DNA from: Croceibacterium_B sp963811255
GTDB taxonomy: Bacteria > Pseudomonadota > Alphaproteobacteria > Sphingomonadales > Sphingomonadaceae
NCBI GenBank assembly: GCA_963811255.1
Contig: CAWEQI010000001.1
Location: 248,001 to 312,000, forward strand
Direction: 5' to 3'
Length of the DNA: 64,000 nt
Shown here piece after piece: positions 36,697 through 46,894 of the stretch. The notes beneath the pieces are model-generated. The model searched no databases. It saw only the letters and a program-made list of their open reading frames with translations, and was not told the DNA's origin. A program made the position numbers and the translations under genes. The first letter of the stretch is position 1. Each line of letters opens with the position of its first letter.

Positions 36697-37199
36697 GGCG
36701 GCCAAAGTCATCTTGGGCGTTCGCGCTCTCGTCGCTGCTGGCGCTGTCCGGTTGCGGCCTTCACCCGATGTACGCCGGCGGCGGCGGGGGGCCGGTGGCG
36801 CGGAGCCTGGCCGCGGTCGAGGTCGCGCCGATCCAGGGCAAGGCCGGATGGCTGATGCGCAACGACCTCAACGACCGGCTGGGACAGTCCGGGCACCACA
36901 GCGCCGCGCGTTACCGGCTCGATGTGCTGCTCGACGACAAACTCGAAGGCCTCGGCCTGATCAGCGACGACACCGTCGGCCGCGAGCGGCGGACTCTGCG
37001 CGCGCGCTATCAGCTGGTCGACCTCGCCAGCGGCAATATCCTGCTCGACGCCACCGCCGGCTCCGACGCCGGGATCGACGTCGTCTCGAGCGAGTACGCG
37101 ACGATCGCCGCCGAGAATACCGCGCTTGAGAACCTGTCGAAGGAAGTCTCCGACCAGATTGTCGCGCGACTGGCGCTCACCCTGCGCGCGCAGTCGTGA
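36693..37199 (+). CDS. lptE: LPS assembly lipoprotein
   Basis: 168 residues. LptE plugs the LptD barrel and helps place LPS in the outer membrane. Signal with lipobox ALSGCGLHPMY near residue 21. Mature domain: VAPIQGKAGWLMRNDLNDRL, ARYRLDVLLDDKLEGLGL, ARYQLVDLASG. Starts with GTG overlapping the leuS stop and its own end overlaps holA, which is the conserved leuS-lptE-holA order. Confidence 0.92.
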   Translation: MRRPKSSWAFALSSLLALSGCGLHPMYAGGGGGPVARSLAAVEVAPIQGKAGWLMRNDLNDRLGQSGHHSAARYRLDVLLDDKLEGLGLISDDTVGRERRTLRARYQLVDLASGNILLDATAGSDAGIDVVSSEYATIAAENTALENLSKEVSDQIVARLALTLRAQS

Positions 37200-38251
37200 A
37201 GGTCACGCAGAAGGACTTTCGCCAGAACGCCCAGCGTGCCGCTCGCGACTGCCGCGTATTCTTCTTCTGCGGTCCCGACGAGGCCGGCGCTTCGGCGGCC
37301 GCCGAAGCGATCAGAGGCCTCCTGCCCGACGCAGGGGAGCGGATCGATCTGGCCGGCGGGGATCTGCGCCGCGATCCGGCCCGGCTCGGCGACGAGGCGC
37401 GCAGCGGCTCCCTGTTCGGCGACGCACGGCACATCCACGTCCGCGCCGCGGGCGACGAAGCGCACGACGCCGTAAGCGCCCTGCTCGACACGATCGACGC
37501 CGGCGAAGCCAGCGGCGCCTGTCCGGTGCTGATTGTCGCCACTTCCGCGAGCGACAAGTCGCGCACCGCCAAGTTGCTGGAGAAGCGCGGCGATACACTG
37601 GTGGCGATGTTCTATCCGCCCGATCTCAGGGATGTTGCCCGCGAGGTCGGGCGAATGGCTGACGCCGCCGGTCTCAAGATGACGCCGGACTTGCACGAAC
37701 GCATTGCCCGCGCGTCCGGGCTCGACTTGCGCCTGGCACAATCCGAGGTCGAGAAGCTGGCGCTGTACTGCGATGCTTCAGTGCAGGCGCCGCGCCCGAT
37801 TCGTCCGAACGACCTCGACGCAATCGGTGCGGCGACCGAGGAAGAGGGCTTCATGCCGCTGGTCAACGCGGTGTTGTCGGGCAATTCGCGACGCATGCCG
37901 GACGAGCTGAGGCGAATGCGCGAGCTCTCGCTCAACCCCGTGGGCGTGCTGCTGGCGTTCGAGCGGCGCGCGGCCCAACTGGCTCAACTGGCCGCTCGCC
38001 TGAGCCATCGCGGACGGCTGGACGATTTCATCGAAAGCGAGAGGCGGGCGCGGCAAATCTTCTGGCGCGATGCCGCCGATCTCAAGACCCAGCTCAAGCT
38101 GTGGCAGGGGGAGCGCCTCGACCGCTTGGTGAGGCGATTAGCCGAAACTCATCGCGCGTTGCTCTCGAACAGCCCGGCGGCCGAAATCCTTCTGGCACAG
38201 GAGCTGTCCGAAATCGCCCGCAAGGCGCAAAGGCAAGGCAAATCACGCTGA
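37196..38251 (+). CDS. holA: DNA polymerase III delta subunit
   Basis: 351 residues; starts with GTG overlapping lptE by GTGA. The delta subunit of the clamp loader opens the beta clamp. An AAA+-like N-terminal domain (CRVFFFCGPDEAGASAAAEAI), an LLEKRGDTLVAMFYPP segment and helical C-terminal domains (LLAFERRAAQLAQLAARL) match HolA. No Walker A is expected in delta. The gene order after leuS and lptE supports the call. Confidence 0.92.
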   Translation: MKVTQKDFRQNAQRAARDCRVFFFCGPDEAGASAAAEAIRGLLPDAGERIDLAGGDLRRDPARLGDEARSGSLFGDARHIHVRAAGDEAHDAVSALLDTIDAGEASGACPVLIVATSASDKSRTAKLLEKRGDTLVAMFYPPDLRDVAREVGRMADAAGLKMTPDLHERIARASGLDLRLAQSEVEKLALYCDASVQAPRPIRPNDLDAIGAATEEEGFMPLVNAVLSGNSRRMPDELRRMRELSLNPVGVLLAFERRAAQLAQLAARLSHRGRLDDFIESERRARQIFWRDAADLKTQLKLWQGERLDRLVRRLAETHRALLSNSPAAEILLAQELSEIARKAQRQGKSR

Positions 38252-38356
38252 GCTTGCGGTCCGAGACACGGTGGTCCTGTTGCACGACCGCGCCTTCTGA
38301 ACGCGAGCGCCCGCACTGCCCTTGCCGCGGGCTGCGCCAGCCGCCATCTCCTTGGC

Positions 38357-39106
38357 GTGATCGAACCCAGTTTTCACTCTCTTCCCGACGGGCGACGGAT
38401 CGCATTCCGCGAACTGGCCGGTGAAGGCCCGGCGATCGTTTTTCTGCCCGGCTATATGTCGGACATGATGGGCAGTAAGGCGTCGGCGCTGTTCGACTGG
38501 GCCTCGCGGACGCACCGGGCCTGTCTGCTGTTCGACTACTCCGGCTGCGGCGAGAGCCCGGGCGAGTTTGCCGACGGAACGCTCAGCCGCTGGTGCGAGG
38601 AAGCCGTTGCCTTGATCGAGGCGCGAACCGAAGGGCCGGTGGTGCTGGTCGGCTCGTCGATGGGTGGCTGGCTGATGCTGCTGGCGGCGCACGCACTGGG
38701 CCAGCGCGTCGCGGCGCTGGTCGGCATCGCCGCGGCGCCCGATTTCACCGACTGGGGTTATGACGCCGACCAGAAGGCGCGGCTCGCGGCGGGCGAGACG
38801 GTGTGGCTCGACAATCCCTATGGACCGGAGCCGACCCCGGTGCACCCGGGCTTCTGGGCCGACGGCGAGAGCGTTCACCAGCTCGGCCGCCCAATTCCGT
38901 TCGACGGACCGGTGCGGCTGCTGCACGGGCAGAAGGATGGCGAGGTGGCGCCGGAAATCTCGCTCCGGCTTGCCGCGGCCTTGCGTTCAGAGGATGTGCA
39001 GGTGACCTTGATCAAGGGCGGCGACCACCGGCTCTCCCGCGAGCAGGACATCGACCTGTTGCTGCGCACCGTTGCCGCGCTACCTGAAGTACCGCCATGC
39101 TGCTGA
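38357..39106 (+). CDS. Alpha/beta hydrolase
   Basis: 249 residues from a GTG at 38357. The alpha/beta hydrolase triad is visible: nucleophile Ser in VGSSMGGWL, Asp in HGQKDGEVAP and His in GGDHRLSREQD. The AFRELAGEGPAIVFLPGYMSDMMGSK opening resembles the ABHD10-like (acyl-protein thioesterase) group. Substrate unknown. It overlaps the TPR gene by 10 bases, indicating an operon of three genes. Confidence 0.85.
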   Translation: MIEPSFHSLPDGRRIAFRELAGEGPAIVFLPGYMSDMMGSKASALFDWASRTHRACLLFDYSGCGESPGEFADGTLSRWCEEAVALIEARTEGPVVLVGSSMGGWLMLLAAHALGQRVAALVGIAAAPDFTDWGYDADQKARLAAGETVWLDNPYGPEPTPVHPGFWADGESVHQLGRPIPFDGPVRLLHGQKDGEVAPEISLRLAAALRSEDVQVTLIKGGDHRLSREQDIDLLLRTVAALPEVPPCC

Positions 39107-39861
39107 CCGTTCTCACGCTTCTTGCCGCCCAGGCCGCCGCCACTGCCGCTCCGGCGGCGGAGCAGGATCGCCTGAAGGAATGCCTCCAGCAGGCACAGTC
39201 GATTCCCTCGGCGGCCATCCCGCGGGCCAGCCGCTGGCTTGCCGAAGCGAAGGGCGCTGCCCGCGCGCTGCCGCAACAGTGCCTCGGCCAGGCCTACGCC
39301 GGCTTGCAGAAGTGGAGCGCCGCGCACGATGCCTTCCTCGCCGCGCGCGACGCGGCAGTGCCAGGCGATTACCTGACGCGCGCGCATCTCGGAGCGATGG
39401 CCGGCAACGCCGCGCTCGCCGCCGACGATCCGACAACGGCGCTGCCGGAACTCGACAAGGCGGTGGCCGATGCCGGCCTGACCGGCGACCAGGCGCTAAC
39501 CGGATCGATCGAAAGCGACAAGGCGCGCGCGCTCGTTGCGCTCGGACGAGACGATGACGCGGCGAAGGCGCTCGATCTGGCGCGATCCGAGGCACCGCGG
39601 GATGCGCAGGTGTGGCTGCTTTCGGCCACCCTGGCGCGGCGGATGGGGCAGCTCAAGCAGGCGCAGGACCAGATCGAAACCGCGGCCGCGCTCGACAAGA
39701 CCGATCCGGCGATCGGGCTCGAGGCCGGAGTTATCGCCGAGCTCGCCGGAGACGAGGCGGCGGCACGCAAGAGCTGGCAATCGGTCATCGCCGTAGCGCC
39801 GAACGCGCCCGAGGCGAAGAGCGCCGAAGCCTATCTGGCGCAGATCGGCAACCGCGGATGA
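39097..39861 (+). CDS. Tetratricopeptide repeat protein, exported
   Basis: 254 residues. A short N-terminal hydrophobic signal (MLLTVLTLLAAQAAA) is followed by TPR-like helices, for example ALPELDKAVADAGL, DAAKALDLARSEAP and AWLLSAT-like pairs. TPR proteins bind other proteins; the partner is unknown. Starts within the end of the hydrolase gene and its stop overlaps the oxidoreductase ATG. Confidence 0.8.
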   Translation: MLLTVLTLLAAQAAATAAPAAEQDRLKECLQQAQSIPSAAIPRASRWLAEAKGAARALPQQCLGQAYAGLQKWSAAHDAFLAARDAAVPGDYLTRAHLGAMAGNAALAADDPTTALPELDKAVADAGLTGDQALTGSIESDKARALVALGRDDDAAKALDLARSEAPRDAQVWLLSATLARRMGQLKQAQDQIETAAALDKTDPAIGLEAGVIAELAGDEAAARKSWQSVIAVAPNAPEAKSAEAYLAQIGNRG

Positions 39862-40841
39862 TCCCGCTGTCGGTTCTCGATCTGGTTCCGGTGCGCGAAG
39901 GCAGCGGCGTGGCCGAGGCGCTGGCCGAGGCCGGCAAATTCGCCGCCGCAGCCGAAGCGGCGGGGTACAAGCGCTTCTGGGTCGCCGAGCACCATGCGAC
40001 CGAAGGCGTCGCCGGCGGGGCGGTGTCGGTGGTGCTGGCGCATATCGGCCATTCGACCTCGACGATCCGCATCGGCGCCGGCGGAATTATGCTGCCCAAC
40101 CACAATCCGTTCGTGATCGCCGAGCAGTTCGGCGCCTTGGATGGCCTGTTCCCGGGCCGGGTCGACCTCGGCCTCGGACGCGCGCCGGGAGCCGCGCCGA
40201 TCCTGTTTCAAGCGTTGCGCAAGGATGCTGCAAGAGCCGCGGAATACTTCCCGAGCGATGTGGTCGAGCTGCGGGCGCTGCTTACCGGCGACGTGGATCT
40301 GCCGATCAGGGCGACTCCGGGGTTCGGCGCGAAAGTCGAGCTGTGGATGCTCGGTTCGAGCTTGTTCGGCGCGCAGCTCGCCGCCAGGCTCGGGCTGCCC
40401 TACGCTTTCGCCAGCCATTTCGCGCCCGATCATCTCGACGCCGCGCTCGAGACTTACCGCACGCAGTTCCGCCCGTCCGCCGCGCTGAGCCAACCGCATG
40501 CGATGGCAGCGATGACAGTGATCTGCGGCGAGACCGACGAGGAGGCCGAACTGCTGGCCTCGTCGCAGGACCAGGCATTCGTCCGCTTGCGCAGCGGCGA
40601 TCCCGGCAAGCTGCCGCCGCCGGTGCCCGGGTATCGCGAGTCGCTGCCCGAATCCGCCCAGGCAATGCTTCAGCGGCTGTCGGTCGCCCGCGCGGTCGGC
40701 TCGCCGGAAACGGTGGCGGCGAAGATCGGCCGGTTCGTCGAGCGGACCCGGGCGGACGAGATCATCGTCTCGGGCGCAACCTACGACCCGGAGGCGCGGC
40801 GACGCTCGCTGGAGTTGACGATGGCGGCCCTCGCCGCTTGA
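39858..40841 (+). CDS. LLM-class flavin-dependent oxidoreductase
   Basis: 327 residues. Luciferase-like monooxygenase fold: SVLDLVPVREG opening, WVAEHHATEGVAGG, IRIGAGGIMLPNHNPFVIAEQFG, and GRVDLGLGRAPG. These match the MsnO8/YhbW type of bacterial luciferase-like proteins as I recall. It probably uses FMNH2 and oxygen; substrate unknown. ATGA overlap with the TPR gene, so the hydrolase, TPR and oxidoreductase are one operon. Confidence 0.9.
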   Translation: MIPLSVLDLVPVREGSGVAEALAEAGKFAAAAEAAGYKRFWVAEHHATEGVAGGAVSVVLAHIGHSTSTIRIGAGGIMLPNHNPFVIAEQFGALDGLFPGRVDLGLGRAPGAAPILFQALRKDAARAAEYFPSDVVELRALLTGDVDLPIRATPGFGAKVELWMLGSSLFGAQLAARLGLPYAFASHFAPDHLDAALETYRTQFRPSAALSQPHAMAAMTVICGETDEEAELLASSQDQAFVRLRSGDPGKLPPPVPGYRESLPESAQAMLQRLSVARAVGSPETVAAKIGRFVERTRADEIIVSGATYDPEARRRSLELTMAALAA

Positions 40842-40922
40842 GAATTCGTGCGTTGCCGGATGGCGCGGCCCCGCCTAAAGCCCGGATAAAGTCGTTTCAG
40901 ATGTAACGAAGGAAAGGCAGGC

Positions 40923-43900
40923 ATGGCGGCCGACGACATCGAGACCGAGGCCAAGCTCTCGAAGTCGCAAAAGGCGCTGGCGGGCAAGCTGCTCCAGCGG
41001 ATCGCCGCTTCGCTGCTGCCTGGCGAGGCTGCCTTGTCCGGCGAGCGCCTCGACGAGGCTGCCGAATTCCTCACCGGGGCCGCTCTCGTGCGCCGCGAGC
41101 GCGAGCCGTCGATCGCGCTGCGGTCCGCGCCCGGCGGACGGTTCATGCGCATCGCGATGGTCAACGACGACATGCCGTTCCTGGTCGACTCGGTCGCCGC
41201 CGCGATCGCCGCGGCCGGCCTCGCGATCGATCAGCTGGTCCACCCGATCGTTCCGGTTCGCCGCGACTCGCAAGGGAAGCTGACCGCCATCCCCGGGGAG
41301 AGCGATCGGCGCGAGTCGATGATCTACATCGAGACGGCGCGGGTCGACGCCAGGGAGCGGCGCGAGCTCGAAAGATCGCTGAAGGCGACGCTGGCGGATG
41401 TCCGCGCCGCGATCGTCGACTGGCCGAAGATGGTCGAGCGGATGAAGGCGGATGCCCGGCGGGTCGAGGACACCGAAGGAGCCGCGCTCCTGAACTGGCT
41501 CGCCGGCGACATGCTGACGCTGCTGGGACACGTTGTCCGCCGGCGGGACGGCGGCAAGGCCGAACCGCTCGGCATCTGCCGCGCGAACGCGCGCGACCTC
41601 CTCGCCGACGACAGCTACGCGCGCGCGTTCGCCTGGTTCGATGCGAACCCCGGCCGTGCGCCGCTGATCGTCAAGGCGAACCGCATCTCCCGGGTCCATC
41701 GCCGCGTCCCGCTCGACCTATTCATCGTCCCGCGGACGGAGGACGGGCGGGTCGAGGCGCTATCGGTCCACGCGGGGGTGTGGACCAGCGCCGCGCTCGC
41801 CACTCCGCCGGACGAAGTGCCGCTGCTGCGCCGGCAGCTCGCGGCGACGATGGACGAGTTCGACTTCGCGCCCGCGAGCCACGACGCCAAGGCGCTGGTC
41901 CATGCGCTGACCACGCTGCCGCACGACCTCATCATCGGCTTCTCGCAGGCCGACATCTCCCGGGTGGCGACGGCGATGATGGCACTCGCCGACCGGCCGC
42001 GGCCGCGGGTCGAACTGGTCGCCGCGCCGCTCGCCCGACACCTGTTCGCCTTCGTGTGGCTGCCGCGCGACATGCTTTCGACCGGCGTGAGGCTGCAGAT
42101 CCAGGCGATGGTGGAAGACCAGACCAGGGCCGACACGCTCGACTGGAGTCTGGTGGTCGAAGGCGGCAACCTGGCGATGCTGCGCTATGTGCTCGACTTC
42201 CGCGGGCACCACCAGGTCCCCGACGCGAAGGCGATCGATCAGCGGCTGCAAGAGATGCTGCGCGGCTGGCGCGAAGCGGTCGAGAGTGAGCTCGTTCGCG
42301 GCGAGGAGCCGGGTCGCGCCGCCGCGCTCGCCGCGCGCTATGCCGAGGCCTTCCCGCAGGCCTACCGCAGCGCCTACGGCCCGGCCGAGGCGGCGCGCGA
42401 CATCGAGCGGCTGCGCCAGCTGTCGGCGCTCGATCCCGACCGCCCGCTCGGCCGCGATGCGCGGCTTTACCGGCTACAGAGCGACGGCGAGCACGAGCTG
42501 CGCCTGAAAATCTATCAGCAGGGGGGCTCGATGCCGCTGTCCGATGCGGTGCCCGCGTTGGAGAATTTCGGCTTTCGCGTCCTCTCCGAAGTGCCCACCG
42601 AGCTTGGCAACGGCGAACGGGCAACGATTCACGAGTTCAGGCTGCTGCTCCAGCGGGGCGACGATCGTGGCGATGTGCTCGCGCGGGCGCAGACGATCGA
42701 GCAGGCGATCTCGGCGGTGCTCAACGGCCTCGCCGAAGACGATGTGTTCAATCGGCTGATCATCGGCACCGGCCTGGCCGCGCGGGAGGCCAACTGGCTG
42801 CGCGCGTTCTACCGCTACCTGCGCCAGGGGGGGCTGCCGTTCACGATCTACACGGTGGTCGACGCGCTGCGCGCCGCCCCGGCGGTGACCCGCGGGCTGA
42901 TCCAGCGGCTGCACGTATGCCACGACCCGGATTTTTCGGGCGACCGCGATGCGGCCGGCGCCGCGGCCGACGAAGCCATCCGCGCCGGTCTCGCGCAGGT
43001 GGCGGCGATCAACGACGATCGGCTGCTGCGGCGATACTGGGCGACCATCGGGGCGATCCTGCGAACCAACGCCTTCTCCCCGGCGGCACGCGAGGGGCTC
43101 GCGTTCAAGTTCGATTCGGCGCGCGTGCCGGGCCTGCCCAGGCCGGTGCCGTGGCGCGAGATCTGGGTCTATTCGCGCCGCGTCGAAGGCATCCACCTGC
43201 GCGCCGGACCGGTCGCGCGCGGCGGCATCCGCTGGTCGGACCGGCGCGACGACTTCCGCACCGAGGTCCTCGGGTTGATGAAGGCGCAGCGGGTCAAGAA
43301 CGCGGTCATCGTCCCGACCGGCGCCAAAGGCGGGTTCTATCCCAAGCAGCTGCCCGACCCTCAGGTCGATCGGGACGCATGGTTCGCCGAGGGCCGCGCG
43401 AGCTACGAATGCTTCATCCGCAGCCTGCTGTCGCTGACCGACAACATCGAGCACGACGAAGTGATCCATCCGCCGTGCGTCGTCGTGCACGATGGCGACG
43501 ACCCCTATTTCGTGGTCGCCGCCGACAAGGGCACCGCGACCTTCTCCGATCTCGCCAATGCGATTGCCGAGGAGCACGATTTCTGGCTCGGCGACGCCTT
43601 CGCCAGCGGCGGCTCGCATGGCTACGATCACAAGGCGATGGGGATCACCGCGCGCGGGGCGTGGATTTCCGTCCAGCGCCATTTCCTCGAAATGGGCGTG
43701 GACGTGCAGAGCGAGCCGGTGCGGGTCGCCGGCTGCGGCGACATGTCGGGCGACGTGTTCGGCAACGGCATGCTGTTGTCCAAGTCGATCAAACTCGTCG
43801 CCGCGTTCGATCACCGGCACATTTTCATCGATCCCGACCCCGATCCGGCGGCGAGCTGGAGGGAACGCAAGCGGCTGTTCGAGCTGCCCCGCTCGACTTG

Positions 43901-45611
43901 GAGCGACTACGATACGAAGCGGCTGAGCAAGGGCGGCGGCATCTATCCGCGGACGATGAAGCGGATCGCGATTTCGAAGGAGGCCGCGGCTGCGCTCGGC
44001 ACCGATCGGCGCGAGTTCGATCCCGACGCGCTGGTCAACGCGATCCTCCAGAGCCCAGTCGATCTACTGTGGTTCGGCGGCATCGGCACATACGTCCGCG
44101 CGGGCGCCGAAGCGAACGTTCAGGTCGGCGACCCGGCCAACGACGCGGTGCGCGTCACCGGCGAGGAGCTGCGCGCGAAAGTGATCGGTGAAGGGGCCAA
44201 CCTCGCGGTGACGCAGGCCGGGCGTATCGAGTTCGCCCTCGCCGGCGGGCGAATCAACACCGACTTCATCGACAATTCGGCCGGCGTCGATTGCTCGGAC
44301 AACGAGGTGAACATCAAGATCGCCCTCAACGCGGCGCGGCGGGCGGGACGGCTATCGGAAGATCGGCGGAACGCACTGCTCGGCGAGATGACCGAAAGCG
44401 TGGCCGCGCTGGTGCTCGAGGACAATCGGCTGCAGGCGCTCGCCCTGTCGATCGCGCAGACCGGCGGCGCCAGCGCCGTTGCTTCGCAGACACGGCTGAT
44501 CGAAGCGCTGGAAGACATCGGCGGGCTCGACCGCGCGACCGAAGGGCTCGCGGCCGGCGAAGCGCTCGCGCGGCGGGCGACGGAAGGCAAGGGCCTGACC
44601 CGACCGGAGCTGGCGGTGCTGCTGTCGAACACCAAGCTCGTGCTGCAGGATGCCATGGAGGCGAGCGGCCTCGCGCACGACTCCGCCTTCGAGCCGCTGC
44701 TGCTCGGCGACTTTCCTGAAGAGATGCGCGGCCCCTTCCGAAATCGTATCCTCCATCACCGGCTGCGCAACGAACTGATCGCGACCGTCGTCGCCAACAA
44801 GATCGTCAATCGCATGGGCCTGGTGCATCCGTTCGAGCTGTCGGAAGAGGAAGGCGCCAGCCTCGATCAGGTGTGCTCGGCATTCGTCTCGGCCTGCGCG
44901 CTGCTCGGCCTGGACGACGTGTGGCACGCGCTCGACACCGGCAAGATGCCCGAAACGGCGCGGCTGATGCTGTTCGAGCAGACGGCGCTGGCGCTGCGCA
45001 GCCACATGGCCGACCTGCTTCGCGCCGGCGGCGGCATGGTCCCGGCTTCGGTCTTCGTCGGCGAAGTCGCCTCGAGCGTGGCCCAGCTCGGCCGGCACGT
45101 CGACGATCTGCTTGAGACCGAAGCGCGCAATCATTCCGCGAGGATTGCCGTCGAGCTGACCGAAAGCGGCGCCCCCGCCCGGCAAGCTCGCGCGGTCGCC
45201 CGCCTGTTCGAAATGGACGGCGCGATCGGCTTGGCGTGCCTGGCCACCGAAACCGGCATGGCCGCGACGATGCTGGCGCGCGGCTTCGTCGACCTCGGCG
45301 CCAGGCTGGGGCTCGACTGGGCGCAATCGAAAGCGGCGGTGATGAACCCTTCGGATCCGTGGGAGCGGCTGCTCGTCTCCGGGCTTGCCCGCGATTTCCA
45401 GCAGATGCGACTGGAGTTTCTGCGCGCGCTCGCCCGGCGCAAGCAGGCGAAGACCAACCTGCTCGGACTGATCGCCGATTGGGCCGAGGACCACGCCGGG
45501 GCGATACGCCAGTTCCGCGCGATGGTCGGCCGCGCGCAGGCCACTTCACCGATCGCCCCGGCGATGCTGGCGCAGATCGCCAGCCAGGCACGGAGCATCC
45601 TTAAGCGCTGA
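40923..45611 (+). CDS. gdh2: NAD-dependent glutamate dehydrogenase, large type
   Basis: 1562 residues, the 180-kDa class that oxidises glutamate to 2-oxoglutarate. N-terminal regulatory ACT-like regions (DDMPFLVDSVAAAIAAAGL) precede a long middle. The catalytic part has GPVARGGIRWSDRRDDFRTEV, then MKAQRVKNAVIVPTGAKGGF, with glycine-rich and Lys-containing segments near residues 780-800, DKGTATFSDLANAIAEE and the C-terminal VGDPAND-like region. AAGGAAAGGCAGGC precedes the ATG. The open frame is intact along its full length. The gene symbol follows common use for this class. Confidence 0.95.
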   Translation: MAADDIETEAKLSKSQKALAGKLLQRIAASLLPGEAALSGERLDEAAEFLTGAALVRREREPSIALRSAPGGRFMRIAMVNDDMPFLVDSVAAAIAAAGLAIDQLVHPIVPVRRDSQGKLTAIPGESDRRESMIYIETARVDARERRELERSLKATLADVRAAIVDWPKMVERMKADARRVEDTEGAALLNWLAGDMLTLLGHVVRRRDGGKAEPLGICRANARDLLADDSYARAFAWFDANPGRAPLIVKANRISRVHRRVPLDLFIVPRTEDGRVEALSVHAGVWTSAALATPPDEVPLLRRQLAATMDEFDFAPASHDAKALVHALTTLPHDLIIGFSQADISRVATAMMALADRPRPRVELVAAPLARHLFAFVWLPRDMLSTGVRLQIQAMVEDQTRADTLDWSLVVEGGNLAMLRYVLDFRGHHQVPDAKAIDQRLQEMLRGWREAVESELVRGEEPGRAAALAARYAEAFPQAYRSAYGPAEAARDIERLRQLSALDPDRPLGRDARLYRLQSDGEHELRLKIYQQGGSMPLSDAVPALENFGFRVLSEVPTELGNGERATIHEFRLLLQRGDDRGDVLARAQTIEQAISAVLNGLAEDDVFNRLIIGTGLAAREANWLRAFYRYLRQGGLPFTIYTVVDALRAAPAVTRGLIQRLHVCHDPDFSGDRDAAGAAADEAIRAGLAQVAAINDDRLLRRYWATIGAILRTNAFSPAAREGLAFKFDSARVPGLPRPVPWREIWVYSRRVEGIHLRAGPVARGGIRWSDRRDDFRTEVLGLMKAQRVKNAVIVPTGAKGGFYPKQLPDPQVDRDAWFAEGRASYECFIRSLLSLTDNIEHDEVIHPPCVVVHDGDDPYFVVAADKGTATFSDLANAIAEEHDFWLGDAFASGGSHGYDHKAMGITARGAWISVQRHFLEMGVDVQSEPVRVAGCGDMSGDVFGNGMLLSKSIKLVAAFDHRHIFIDPDPDPAASWRERKRLFELPRSTWSDYDTKRLSKGGGIYPRTMKRIAISKEAAAALGTDRREFDPDALVNAILQSPVDLLWFGGIGTYVRAGAEANVQVGDPANDAVRVTGEELRAKVIGEGANLAVTQAGRIEFALAGGRINTDFIDNSAGVDCSDNEVNIKIALNAARRAGRLSEDRRNALLGEMTESVAALVLEDNRLQALALSIAQTGGASAVASQTRLIEALEDIGGLDRATEGLAAGEALARRATEGKGLTRPELAVLLSNTKLVLQDAMEASGLAHDSAFEPLLLGDFPEEMRGPFRNRILHHRLRNELIATVVANKIVNRMGLVHPFELSEEEGASLDQVCSAFVSACALLGLDDVWHALDTGKMPETARLMLFEQTALALRSHMADLLRAGGGMVPASVFVGEVASSVAQLGRHVDDLLETEARNHSARIAVELTESGAPARQARAVARLFEMDGAIGLACLATETGMAATMLARGFVDLGARLGLDWAQSKAAVMNPSDPWERLLVSGLARDFQQMRLEFLRALARRKQAKTNLLGLIADWAEDHAGAIRQFRAMVGRAQATSPIAPAMLAQIASQARSILKR

Positions 45612-45653
45612 TCGGTTCTTGACGCGGCGCGCGAATTCGCCAAGCCCGCGCGT

Positions 45654-46880
45654 ATGAGCAACGCCGATCTCGTGATCGTCGGCACCGGCCACGGCGGAAC
45701 CCAGGCCGCCATCGCCCTGCGCCAGAACGGCTATTCCGGCTCCATCCTGATGATCGGGCGCGACACGGCGCCGCCCTACGAGCGGCCGCCGCTATCGAAA
45801 GAATACCTCGCCGGGGAAAAGCCGTTCGAACGGATGCTGGTGCGGCCGGAAGGGTTCTGGACGGATCGCGGCATCGAGGTCCAACTGGGGGCGGCGGTGA
45901 CGAAGATCGACCCATCCGCGAAGACGCTGACTGTCAGCGGCGGCGAAACGGTCGGCTACGGCACGCTGATCTGGTCGGCCGGCGGCGATCCGCGGCGCCT
46001 GTCCTGCTCCGGCGCCGATCTCGGCGGCATCCACGCGGTGCGCGACAAGGCCGATGCCGACCGGATCAGGGCCGAACTCGACGCCGGCGCCGAGGACGTG
46101 GTGGTCGTCGGCGGCGGCTACATCGGCCTCGAGGCGGCCGCCGTGCTGCGCAAGCGCGGCTGCAAGGTGACGTTGCTCGAGTCGCAGGAACGCGTGCTGA
46201 GCCGCGTCGCTGGCGAGGACCTATCGCATTTTTACGAGGACGAGCACCGCCGCCATGGCGTCGACGTGCGGCTGTCCGCCGACCTGACGGCCATCGAGGG
46301 CGACGGCGACCGGGCCACCGCGGTGAGGCTGGCGGATGGCGAGGCTATCGAGTGCGACATCCTCGTCGTCGGCATCGGCATCGTGCCGGCGGTCGGCCCG
46401 CTAATCACCGCCGGCGCAGCCGGGGCCAACGGGATCGAGGTCGACGAATACTGCCGCACCAGCCTCGACGACATCTACGCCGTCGGCGACTGCGCGGCGC
46501 ACGCCAACCGCTATGCCGGCGGCGCGGTGATCCGCCTCGAAAGCGTGCAGAACGCGCACGACATGGCCGCCTGCGCGGCGAAAGCGATTTGCGGCCATCC
46601 CCAGCCGTACAGCGCCGTCCCATGGTTCTGGTCGAACCAGTACGACCTGCGGCTGCAGACCGTCGGCCTCAGCCTCGGCCATGACGCCACCGTGCTGCGC
46701 GGCGATCCCGAGGAACGCAGCTTCTCGGTGATCTACCTCAAGGAAGGCCGCGTGATCGCGCTCGACTGCGTCAATCGGACAAAGGATTACGCGCAAGGCC
46801 GCAAGCTGATCGAAGCCCGCGCGGTGATCGCCCCCGAGCTCCTGCTCGACACCGAGACCGAACTCAAGGCGCTGCTTTAG
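45654..46880 (+). CDS. NAD(P)/FAD-dependent ferredoxin reductase-type oxidoreductase
   Basis: 408 residues. Two Rossmann motifs are present: LVIVGTGHGGTQAA at the N-terminus (FAD) and VVVVGGGYIGLEAAAVLRKRG in the middle (NAD). DDIYAVGDCAAHANRY is the FAD-binding second motif, and SAVPWFWSNQYDLRLQ is typical of rhodocoxin/putidaredoxin reductases. It probably passes electrons from NADH to a [2Fe-2S] protein for a monooxygenase; no ferredoxin or P450 gene is in the window. It starts 42 bases after gdh. Confidence 0.9.
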   Translation: MSNADLVIVGTGHGGTQAAIALRQNGYSGSILMIGRDTAPPYERPPLSKEYLAGEKPFERMLVRPEGFWTDRGIEVQLGAAVTKIDPSAKTLTVSGGETVGYGTLIWSAGGDPRRLSCSGADLGGIHAVRDKADADRIRAELDAGAEDVVVVGGGYIGLEAAAVLRKRGCKVTLLESQERVLSRVAGEDLSHFYEDEHRRHGVDVRLSADLTAIEGDGDRATAVRLADGEAIECDILVVGIGIVPAVGPLITAGAAGANGIEVDEYCRTSLDDIYAVGDCAAHANRYAGGAVIRLESVQNAHDMAACAAKAICGHPQPYSAVPWFWSNQYDLRLQTVGLSLGHDATVLRGDPEERSFSVIYLKEGRVIALDCVNRTKDYAQGRKLIEARAVIAPELLLDTETELKALL

Positions 46881-46894
46881 GATCCGGTCGAATT